Source of the DNA: Dorea sp. AM10-31
GTDB taxonomy: Bacteria > Bacillota > Clostridia > Lachnospirales > Lachnospiraceae
Length of the DNA stretch: 64,000 nt
Direction of reading: 5' to 3'
NCBI RefSeq assembly: GCF_003435815.1
Contig: NZ_QTUV01000001.1
Span: 248,001-312,000 of the forward strand
The notes beneath the pieces are model-generated. The model ran no database searches and was not told where the DNA came from. It was given only the letters and a program-made list of their open reading frames with translations. Both the position numbers and the translations under genes were made by a program. Below are positions 18,067 through 25,553 of the stretch, in pieces (position 1 is the stretch's first letter; the number at the start of each line of letters is the position of its first letter).

Positions 18067-19422
18067 TTAATACTCTTCTTCATCTGTGTCATATGTCTCA
18101 TCATCGCTGATTTGTTCTACAACTTCTGGTTTGCTTTTACCACTCACAGAAACTTTATAAATCGTACCTGAGTTTGCATCTTCAGACCAATTGCTCTTTA
18201 TAGCTTCGTTCGCATTTGCATTTCCATCTGATCCATCACCATCTCTGTAAAATTCTGATCCATACATATCCATATCATTTTCATCATTTGGCACTTCAAA
18301 TTTAATTTTTCCATCTTTATCACGTTTTATCGGACCTATTACACAATATACCACGCACTTCACTTGTTTATTATAAAAAGAGCTTTCTTCATCACCTATC
18401 TTTACATTAGCACTACATTTCACTGCAGCTGCTGAGAATGTTCCTTTATATATATCATCTCCGGCAAAGAAAAACATATCATCTGAAATTGACGGACTGA
18501 TCAATTTAGAATTATATGCTTCCTCTCTATCATCTTCATTAAAAATTAAAGACTTATCTCCCCACGCTTCAAATATATCTGTATACGGTGCCTGATATTT
18601 AAAAATCTTATTTGCTACTTCTTTTATTTTATCAATATCCTCTTTCGTCAATTCGGATGGATCCGTAATTATATGTGGCAAATCTTTCGGAACTTTTAAT
18701 TTCACTGTTTTGGATTTTGGATATATTCCTTTAACCGGCTTATCTCCTTCATACTTTACTGTCACTTCATCCCCAACCTGCAAATCGCTGGATGGCGTAA
18801 CCGAACACTCAAATTTTTGTCCGTTTTTCTTTATCGTAATATAATCATTCGTTTGAATTGTCGGACCTTCGCCGCTATACTTCAATTCTAATCCATCAAA
18901 AATATCTACCTTTTTTACTTTCTTAAGATTTTTAACATTGATTTTCTGCGTTGCTCCTTTAAATACAATTCCATACTCCTTCAAATAATTTTTATCAAAA
19001 TCATATTTTACTTTAACAACATCACCATTGGATAATCCTTTTTCTTTGCTGGCAGAAATATCCCAATCGGTTCTATCCACAAGGCTCTGCACTTCTGACT
19101 CTGACATATCTTTATTCTTTTGCTTAAGATACTTTGCTAAATCAATAGTAAATTTATCCCATTTACAGTCTATACTGACTGTTCCAAATCCATTATATCC
19201 TTTCACTTTACATGTTGTTGTGTAATCATGTAAGTTTACTGTCTTAGGAAGCTTTGTATATACAATGTCCCCGATTCCCAGTACGAAAACAAGCACTATT
19301 AAAGTTTTCATTTTTTTTGACATTTTTTTCTTAGGTTTTTCTTTCCAATCGATAGGATTTCCGCAGCTTGGGCAAAACTTTGCTTTCTGTCTTATCTCTG
19401 TTCCACATTTTTCGCACTTCAT
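18067..19422 (-). CDS. Zinc-ribbon, single-TM protein with long exported region
   Basis: 451 aa. Zinc ribbon at 1-22 (CEKCG ... CPSCG), TM helix about 36-54 (LIVLVFVLGIGDIVY), then an exported region with two or three beta-rich units (each with NGD-VKVKY or GDEVTVKY) up to about 245. A C-terminal domain follows with an acidic end. Ribosome site AAAGGAGA. Third gene of the operon with the 872-aa sigma factor, 30 nt after it. No family named with certainty; the layout is that of TcaA/YvbJ-type envelope proteins. Confidence 0.75.
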   Translation of the reverse strand: MKCEKCGTEIRQKAKFCPSCGNPIDWKEKPKKKMSKKMKTLIVLVFVLGIGDIVYTKLPKTVNLHDYTTTCKVKGYNGFGTVSIDCKWDKFTIDLAKYLKQKNKDMSESEVQSLVDRTDWDISASKEKGLSNGDVVKVKYDFDKNYLKEYGIVFKGATQKINVKNLKKVKKVDIFDGLELKYSGEGPTIQTNDYITIKKNGQKFECSVTPSSDLQVGDEVTVKYEGDKPVKGIYPKSKTVKLKVPKDLPHIITDPSELTKEDIDKIKEVANKIFKYQAPYTDIFEAWGDKSLIFNEDDREEAYNSKLISPSISDDMFFFAGDDIYKGTFSAAAVKCSANVKIGDEESSFYNKQVKCVVYCVIGPIKRDKDGKIKFEVPNDENDMDMYGSEFYRDGDGSDGNANANEAIKSNWSEDANSGTIYKVSVSGKSKPEVVEQISDDETYDTDEEEY

Positions 19423-19452
19423 TTTTCTTGCTCTCCTTTTGTATTCTTGCGA

Positions 19453-22071
19453 CTACTCATACAGCGCATTAATCTTTTTGTCCATTAACGCATTTCCGAT
19501 CAGGAAATATACTCTCGATTTTGTTCCCTGATAATATATTTGCATTTTATCTGTATTCCCATTTTCTGCACCCAGTGCCCCATTTCCTTCTAAAAACGGA
19601 TTTTCATTAACTTGTTCAACTTTTTCGTCAAGCGAAGACCAATAATTTTTATCCGCTTCTTCAATCTGTTTCTTTTGTTTTGGATATTTATCACAAATGT
19701 CCTGAATTAACAAAGTCGCTTTTCCCTTCCAAAGTTCTGAACGTTGGGATGCCGTCTCCGCTACTTTCGATGCAATTGCACTATCAAAACCTTTTTCTAT
19801 TTCTTTTTCGTCTTTAAGCACATTCTGAATTTCATCCTTATATGTATCATTTCCCCAGTCTTGCTTTGTTATTTTCTTAATTCTGTATCCCAGTGAATTC
19901 CAATAAGGTTCTAACACAATAGTTTCTCTTTCAAACTTACCATTTTCTTTACTATTATCATGTAATAAGCAATAACAGGTAACTAGATTTTTTTTCGTAT
20001 CGCTCTCTGCTCTCAGGAAAAAACTTTCCTTATTATAATAATCCGTATCACTTCTTGTTTTTATTTTATACACAATACTATTAAATTCTATATCATCGTC
20101 ATCACCACTGAAATTATTAATTACATCCTGTGAAATACCTGCTAATTCACATGCTCTTGCTCCATCTTTAGACTTATAATATTCACCATCCAGATAATCA
20201 TCTTCGTCATATCCCTGATCTTCCTCAACTAAAGAGGCGTTTCCTGCGTTGTGCAATATTTTTTTCATAAGCTCTTGCTCTTTATCTGTTGAAGATGTTG
20301 CAGTTTCTACATCATACGTGCCTAAAATCTTAGCAAGATTTAAAAGAATTTCTGGTTTCTCTTTCACATTTTCTACAATTGTAGCCACATCGTTTTCGAC
20401 AGTATCATAATCGTCCCTGATTTCTGCAATCTTATATCCATAATTGTTATTTGCTGCTTTTAACACCACTGTATAATACTGATACCCCATTTTATAATCT
20501 GTATAAGAATCTTCATCCGTATTAGTCTTTATAATAGATTTTTCTATGTCTACCATTATTGCCTTTTCATCATAATTTATATTCTTTCCTGTAATTGTAC
20601 ATTTCTCCATTGTATCCAATAACTCACCTGACAATTTATATCTATCTTTGGCATACGATAAATACTCATCTGAATCTGTCATTGTCCGCGGATCGACTTT
20701 ACTTCCTGAAATCTGTTGCGCTTTATCTAATGTATCTTTTTTAAAGCTTGCTTCGTTTTTCTTATCATGGGTGACAAATTCTTCTTCCGGAATTATGTCT
20801 ACATCTTTTGCTCTAAAACTCTTATCCAAATGCTCGCCATATTCATGTGGACAATAATAATCTTCATAAGCAGTCTGCATAATTGTTGTATAAAATCTTT
20901 TCCAATCATCATCTGTCATATCTTGGTACGGTGTATCAGATGGAAAATATGAACATAATCTTTCCAGATAATCATAATCTACTTTTTGCTTTAATTCTCT
21001 TAATTCATTTTCTTTTTTTTCTGCCTTATTGGTTTCTTTTCCCTTTTTATCACTTTTCGTTCCTGTATCTTTTGTACCTGTTACTTTAATAGTCTCCTGT
21101 TTTTTATGATATTTCTTTGATGCTACATAAGATCCTGTACCCACCAACGACACTGCAACAATACCTGAAATTATTTTTTTAGCAATATGTTTTCCACCTG
21201 CTTTTCTTGCTGCTTTTGCCGCTTCTTCTGCTACTGTTTCTTTTGCTGTCTGCCCTGCTTCTTTCTCTATAGCACTCTTTACAACTTCTTTTGTCTCATT
21301 TTTTACTAACTCTCTGATTGCATTTTTCAATGGACGATCTGCTGCCTCTGCCATAATCGTATGTTCATTGCTACGCAACATCCATACAATAAATGGAAGC
21401 GGTGCAATGCTGTAGAGTTTTGTTCCTTTCTTTTCTAACTCTTCTACTTCCCTCTTTATAAACTTTCGAGCATAGTTCAGCCGGCTTTTTATTGTTCCAT
21501 CGCTACATTCCAATGTTTCAGCAATTGCACTTACAGACATTTCATTATAATAATACATAAGCACACATAATCGCTGATCTTCCGGCAATTTCCATAGTAT
21601 TTCTTGCATAATTGCTTTTGTTTGTTCATAATCCATGGATTCTTCCGGCATAAATTCCTGATTATCATTCATCAGCACATCTTCAAATTCAACATCATAT
21701 TCTTCAGAATTCATATCAGTAAATAACATTGGTTTCTTTTTCCGTATCCAATCTTTACATCGATTGGATACAATGCTATTAATCCATGCCCCTATTTTTG
21801 CCTCATCCCGTAATGAATTAATATTTTTAAATGCAGATATATATGCCTCCTGCAATATATCTAATGCGTCTTCCCTGATTTTCACAATTTGTATTGCAAC
21901 TGAATAAGCTCTTGCATATGTATTCTGATAAATTGTTTCCCATGCCTGAACATCATTTTCCTGCGCTCTTTGAATCAGCGATTTTTCTTGTTCTACTCTT
22001 CCCCCACATTGCGGGCAAAATCTACTGTCTGATTTTAATTTCTGGCCACACTGTGCACAATACCTTTCCAT
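19453..22071 (-). CDS. Membrane-tethered ECF-type sigma factor with N-terminal zinc ribbon and long exported domain
   Basis: 872 aa. In order: zinc ribbon (Cys5, 8, 19, 22), sigma region 2 (about 34-112, DILQEAYISAF), sigma region 4 (about 150-205, LPEDQRLCVLMYYYNEMS ... GTIKSRLNYARK), the segment KLYSIAPLPFIVWML (218-232), an Ala/Lys/Glu helix-rich linker, a TM helix (about 298-317) and about 550 exported residues. The exported part contains two GY-x-I-x-x-I units (YGYKIAEIRD, LGYRIKKITK) and ends YFLIGNALMDKK, shared with the 620-aa protein. Its sigma regions are close to those of the 735-aa protein while the exported parts differ, as in a duplicated pair with different inputs. No adjacent anti-sigma gene. 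Confidence 0.85.
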   Translation of the reverse strand: MERYCAQCGQKLKSDSRFCPQCGGRVEQEKSLIQRAQENDVQAWETIYQNTYARAYSVAIQIVKIREDALDILQEAYISAFKNINSLRDEAKIGAWINSIVSNRCKDWIRKKKPMLFTDMNSEEYDVEFEDVLMNDNQEFMPEESMDYEQTKAIMQEILWKLPEDQRLCVLMYYYNEMSVSAIAETLECSDGTIKSRLNYARKFIKREVEELEKKGTKLYSIAPLPFIVWMLRSNEHTIMAEAADRPLKNAIRELVKNETKEVVKSAIEKEAGQTAKETVAEEAAKAARKAGGKHIAKKIISGIVAVSLVGTGSYVASKKYHKKQETIKVTGTKDTGTKSDKKGKETNKAEKKENELRELKQKVDYDYLERLCSYFPSDTPYQDMTDDDWKRFYTTIMQTAYEDYYCPHEYGEHLDKSFRAKDVDIIPEEEFVTHDKKNEASFKKDTLDKAQQISGSKVDPRTMTDSDEYLSYAKDRYKLSGELLDTMEKCTITGKNINYDEKAIMVDIEKSIIKTNTDEDSYTDYKMGYQYYTVVLKAANNNYGYKIAEIRDDYDTVENDVATIVENVKEKPEILLNLAKILGTYDVETATSSTDKEQELMKKILHNAGNASLVEEDQGYDEDDYLDGEYYKSKDGARACELAGISQDVINNFSGDDDDIEFNSIVYKIKTRSDTDYYNKESFFLRAESDTKKNLVTCYCLLHDNSKENGKFERETIVLEPYWNSLGYRIKKITKQDWGNDTYKDEIQNVLKDEKEIEKGFDSAIASKVAETASQRSELWKGKATLLIQDICDKYPKQKKQIEEADKNYWSSLDEKVEQVNENPFLEGNGALGAENGNTDKMQIYYQGTKSRVYFLIGNALMDKKINALYE

Positions 22072-22166
22072 AGTGTTTGCTCTCTTTCTTTTTTATATTT
22101 CATTTTAATTGAGTTTTAATGCTTATAGCTTTCTAAACATCAATTCTTTTACTAGCAATCTTTAAC

Positions 22167-22739
22167 CTAACATCTTATTGGCTCATTTAAATACCATTTT
22201 CCGTTTGTTTTAAAAACGCATACTTTCCACTCACCTAAATCTCCATTTGAATCCTTAAAATCTATAGTCAGCAATTTTCCATCAGTAATCTCATTATTCC
22301 GGAAATAGTATGCCTCATCCTCATATTCATCCAAATCAATATTTTCTACACTTTTTACAGAATATTGCAGATTTTCCTTCCCATACTCATAGAAATTAGG
22401 CTGATAATTCATCCAATAGCCATCCACTATTGCATCTTCCAATAATTCTTCATCATCATTATTCACTGCCTCCACATACTCTTTAATCGGCTGTTCATAC
22501 TCTGGTATCCCACCACTGAAAGGTTTGGTTTTTATAACAGCTACTCCAACACCTAGGATTACAATTAATGCAATCACTGCTAATACTCCTAGTTTAGATT
22601 TCTTTCTTTTTACAGAAACTCTCTGTTTATCTGCATATGCAACCTCCTTCTTTTGTTCCGGAATTTTCGCACCACACTTTGGGCAGAATTTTACATTTTC
22701 TTGTATTTGAGCCCCACATTTTGCACAAAATCTCATCAT
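22167..22739 (-). CDS. Zinc-ribbon, single-TM protein with small exported domain
   Basis: 190 aa. Zinc ribbon at 1-24 (CAKCG ... CPKCG), basic linker, TM helix about 49-70 (LGVLAVIALIVILGVGVAVI), then a roughly 115-aa exported domain ending NGKWYLNEPIRC, like the DUF4878/NTF2-like domains of envelope proteins. Ribosome site AGGAGG. First gene after ECF-type promoter d and counterpart of the 215-aa protein that closes the other operon. A gap of 95 nt without other signal separates it from the 872-aa sigma gene. Confidence 0.75.
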   Translation of the reverse strand: MMRFCAKCGAQIQENVKFCPKCGAKIPEQKKEVAYADKQRVSVKRKKSKLGVLAVIALIVILGVGVAVIKTKPFSGGIPEYEQPIKEYVEAVNNDDEELLEDAIVDGYWMNYQPNFYEYGKENLQYSVKSVENIDLDEYEDEAYYFRNNEITDGKLLTIDFKDSNGDLGEWKVCVFKTNGKWYLNEPIRC

Positions 22740-22775
22740 TTTCTTGTACCTCCTACTTCTTTATTTATTTGTCAT

Positions 22776-22814
22776 ATTTATATGACGAATAACTTATCAC
22801 TTTGGTTTTATATT
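22776..22814 (-). promoter_or_regulatory. ECF-type promoter d, in front of the 872-aa sigma operon
   Basis: Minus strand AAAACC (22809-22804), 16-nt spacer, CGTC (22787-22784), then ATATAAATA. Fourth copy of the shared promoter, driving 22739 to 18067. Confidence 0.82.
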
Positions 22815-22985
22815 TTTTTAATTTTTTCTAACAAAAAAAAAGTGTCATACTTTACTTATTTCTGTAGCCACTTCTTCTTATCTTGTCATTATTCCTGCCT
22901 TCGTTTTTCATAGTACTATTGTCTTGATGTAAGCTTCATTTTTTATATAACCATTAATATTTACTCATCATATATTCATTTTTTA

Positions 22986-23023
22986 TGCTTATAATTATAC
23001 ACCTGTTAGGTTTATTTTTACAG
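22986..23023 (-). promoter_or_regulatory. SigmaA-like promoter with palindrome, second copy of the duplicated leader
   Basis: Minus strand TATAAT (22999-22994) with a weak -35 (CTGTAA, 23023-23018) and the palindrome ACCT-N3-AGGT at 23001-23011, matching the copy at 18028-18038. Between here and promoter d the sequence TGATGTAAGCTTC (22925-22937) also matches the other leader (17947-17959). The 362-nt gap holds this leader, promoter d and the divergent XRE gene's upstream region. Confidence 0.55.
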
Positions 23024-23101
23024 TACTTATTAACTTGTTATTAATTTTTCTATTACCATCTATAATATGGATAATATTGGAAATTAAAGGAGAGATATGC
23101 T

Positions 23102-23452
23102 TTGTTAGAACTGTACAAAAGAATCGGAAAGAAAATTGCTACATTACGAAAAGAAAACTCCATGACACAGGAACAATTAGCTGAAAAGCTTTCTATTACA
23201 GTTAAGCATTGCAGCAGTGTCGAACGCGGCTTATCTTCCCTTTCACTTGAAAAGCTTATCTATGTCGCTGATTTATTTGATGTCAGCCTAGATTATCTGG
23301 TACGGGATTTTTCTGACGAAGAACAAGAGTATATCCCGCAGATCTGTCTGGAACTTTTCAAAAATGCTGACAATAAAGAACGTCTTTTATTAAAGGAATA
23401 TTTGTCTCTCTATCAGAAGATTAAAGATCAGGGAAATGCTGCTTCCTCATAA
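23102..23452 (+). CDS. XRE-family transcriptional regulator, divergent from the sigma-factor cluster
   Basis: 116-aa DNA-binding protein with a Cro/CI helix-turn-helix at about 8-62 (IATLRKENSMTQEQLAEKLSIT ... SSVERGLSS), then a short helical tail. The start is a TTG at 23102, since AAAGGAGA sits 8 nt before it and the nearby ATG frame closes at once. Its upstream region is shared with the leader carrying the ACCT-N3-AGGT palindrome, so it is the obvious candidate to bind there; this is inference. Confidence 0.8.
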   Translation: MLELYKRIGKKIATLRKENSMTQEQLAEKLSITVKHCSSVERGLSSLSLEKLIYVADLFDVSLDYLVRDFSDEEQEYIPQICLELFKNADNKERLLLKEYLSLYQKIKDQGNAASS

Positions 23453-23503
23453 TAATTCTGGCAACACTTATCTCAGAAAACAATTGATTTTGATAGAAGT
23501 TAA

Positions 23504-23537
23504 AAGGACACCGGCAATCCCGGTGTCCTTCTTTTTT
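23504..23537. terminator. Bidirectional terminator between XRE gene and ribU
   Basis: Inverted repeat AAGGACACCGG / CCGGTGTCCTT (23504-23514 and 23520-23530) with CTTTTTT following on the plus strand. It serves the XRE gene and possibly ribU from the other side. Confidence 0.85.
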
Positions 23538-23559
23538 CATCATTATCTAATATTTTCTT

Positions 23560-24195
23560 CTATCTTCCCATATGAAATATCGGGCTGATTTTCTTATAGA
23601 TCAAAAATACGATCAGCGATACCAGCACACCTTTTAACAGATTAAATGGCACGATTGCAAAGATGACAAGCGTTGTAACGCTTGTAATGTGGCTGTTCAC
23701 TGCTGTTCCCATGCCAACCAGTGCATCCATCGGCATCTGGAACGCTTTTGCATAAGCCGGTAATAATACGTATGCATTAAGGAAACATCCAAGGATTGTC
23801 ATAAATAATGTTCCGCTGATCATACCAACGATAGCGCCTGTACGGTTATGCTTTTTCTTGTAGATCAGACCTGCCGGTACCACAAATGCGCATCCGATCA
23901 GGAAGTTAGCAATCTCACCTACCCCTGCTGTCATGGTTCCATTTACCGCAAAGTTCAGAATGATCTTGATGAATTCAATCATTGCTCCTGCCAGTGGTCC
24001 CATTGCAAAACATCCGACTAATACCGGAACTTCACTGAAATCGATCTCGTAAAAAGATGGTGCAAACGGAAGCGGAATCTCGAAAAGCATTAATACTAAT
24101 GCGATTGCGGATAACATTCCAACCTGTGCCATTACACGGATCTTTGTCCTGTTCTTTGTCTGTGCTGCTGCCATTGTTTTTGTACTTGTACTCAT
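23560..24195 (-). CDS. ribU: Riboflavin ECF transporter S component RibU
   Basis: 211 aa from the ATG at 24195 (AAAGGAGA upstream); a longer reading to 24252 has no ribosome site. It has about six membrane helices and RibU landmarks (FEIPLPFAPSFYEIDFSEVPVL, GPLAGAMIEFIK). RibU is the riboflavin-binding membrane component that works with a shared energy-coupling module encoded elsewhere. The FMN riboswitch directly upstream confirms the flavin link. Confidence 0.93.
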   Translation of the reverse strand: MSTSTKTMAAAQTKNRTKIRVMAQVGMLSAIALVLMLFEIPLPFAPSFYEIDFSEVPVLVGCFAMGPLAGAMIEFIKIILNFAVNGTMTAGVGEIANFLIGCAFVVPAGLIYKKKHNRTGAIVGMISGTLFMTILGCFLNAYVLLPAYAKAFQMPMDALVGMGTAVNSHITSVTTLVIFAIVPFNLLKGVLVSLIVFLIYKKISPIFHMGR

Positions 24196-24311
24196 ATGTT
24201 GGTCTCCTTTAAAATACTTATATTTAGAAAGAAAACTTCTGGAACTATGCATTACATCTTGCTGAAGTTTTATATAGTAAGAAAATCAATTTCCTAATTA
24301 CAACAATAAAG

Positions 24312-24337
24312 CCCCGGTATCAAACAAAATACCGGGG
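24312..24337 (-). terminator. Riboswitch-controlled terminator before ribU
   Basis: Arms 24312-24320 and 24329-24337 (CCCCGGTAT pairing with ATACCGGGG) followed on the minus strand by CTTTATTG. Placed between the FMN aptamer and ribU, where an expression platform belongs. Confidence 0.8.
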
Positions 24338-24364
24338 TAATAATATTGCTTTTTCTATGCATAA

Positions 24365-24484
24365 CTCTTCTCTCATCCAGACTTTACTGTCGGTATCGGA
24401 ATTACACCGATTCAGCCGGTACACATCATACCGGGTCGCGGACTATACCGCCGGTTGGGATTTTCACCCGACCCCGAAGAATCT
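24365..24484 (-). ncRNA. FMN riboswitch (RFN element)
   Basis: The minus strand shows the conserved RFN blocks in order: TTCGGGG, GGGTGAAAATCCC, ACCGGCGG, a GATTCGGTGTAATTCCG-like block, and GACAGT...AGTCTGGATGAGAGAAG. It senses FMN and controls ribU through the downstream terminator. This accounts for most of the 390-nt gap between ribU and yitT. Confidence 0.95.
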
Positions 24485-24588
24485 TTCTCTTTGTTTTTTA
24501 TTATAGTGCTGTACTTCTTAAATTGCAAGTGAAACTTTGCCGAAGTATTATCTCACACAAACATCCATTATGTCTGACTTTCAAAAAT

Positions 24589-25497
24589 CTAAGGCTGTCT
24601 GTCACCTGCCGGTTTCCGGTCTTCCGGAAGTTCCTGATAACGGATACGTTCGAAAGTAAATCCCTGACCTCGCACTTCATTGATCTGTGTGATCGTAATA
24701 AATGCATACGGATCGATGCTGTGGATCATTTCTTTTGTGGAATACAGTTTCCGGTTCGGAATGATGCACATAACACCTTTCTGTTTTTCATGACGATAAC
24801 CGTTTTCAATATAGATCATCGTTGTTCCAAGATCGAGCTTGGATAATAAATCTTCCCGGATCTCTTCGTATTTCTCAGATATGATAAACAACTGTATCTG
24901 TGAAGTTCCAAGCAGCATCACCTTATTTAGTAGTACCGTTGTCAGCACCAGATTCAAAATACCATACATCACCTGTTCTGAATTAGAAAAGAGGATCTGT
25001 GAAGAAAGCACAATAAAATCAACCACATACATAAGCGGTGCCAGTGGAATATGTGCCACTTTGTTCAGGATCAGTGCTATGATGTCGGTTCCGCCTGTAG
25101 AAGCACCAACTCTTACAATGATACCAACTCCAATTCCCATAAGCACTCCCGCATAAATTGCGGACAGCAGCTGATTATCTGTCAGCGTTGTAATTCCCGG
25201 TATCTTCTGGACAACTGACAGGCAAAGTGGATATAAAAATGTACTTACAATCGTTGTAACTGCAAATTTTTTCCCGAGTATAAAAGCTCCTGACAGGAAC
25301 AATATGACGTTTACACCTAATAATACAACCGATAGGGACATTGGCACGTAATGTGTAATCGTAAGTGCAATACCGGTTGCGCCTCCCATGACAATACCTG
25401 TTGGTACGATAAATGCTGCAACTGCAAATGCCAGAATGATATTCCCCACTAATACTCCGGCAAGTGTGATCAATGTTTTTCCCCAATTTTTCTGCAT
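24589..25497 (-). CDS. YitT-family membrane protein with DUF2179 domain
   Basis: 302 aa. Five or six membrane helices (about 10-200) carry YitT motifs (VGASTGGTDIIALIL), then a cytoplasmic DUF2179 domain (about 210-290; TTMIYIENGYRHEKQKGVMCII). The ATG at 25497 is preferred over a GTG at 25506 because GAGAGGTG sits at the proper distance. The family function is poorly known. Confidence 0.9.
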   Translation of the reverse strand: MQKNWGKTLITLAGVLVGNIILAFAVAAFIVPTGIVMGGATGIALTITHYVPMSLSVVLLGVNVILFLSGAFILGKKFAVTTIVSTFLYPLCLSVVQKIPGITTLTDNQLLSAIYAGVLMGIGVGIIVRVGASTGGTDIIALILNKVAHIPLAPLMYVVDFIVLSSQILFSNSEQVMYGILNLVLTTVLLNKVMLLGTSQIQLFIISEKYEEIREDLLSKLDLGTTMIYIENGYRHEKQKGVMCIIPNRKLYSTKEMIHSIDPYAFITITQINEVRGQGFTFERIRYQELPEDRKPAGDRQP

Positions 25498-25553
25498 ACT
25501 AAACACCTCTCGCTTTTTTGTATTTTTTATTAAATTACTTTTGTTAAATTATT

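Noticed and set aside
4150..22739. Phage or secretion-toxin island
   Set aside because: No integrase, transposase, phage structural gene, toxin fold or tRNA attachment site was found in or beside the block.
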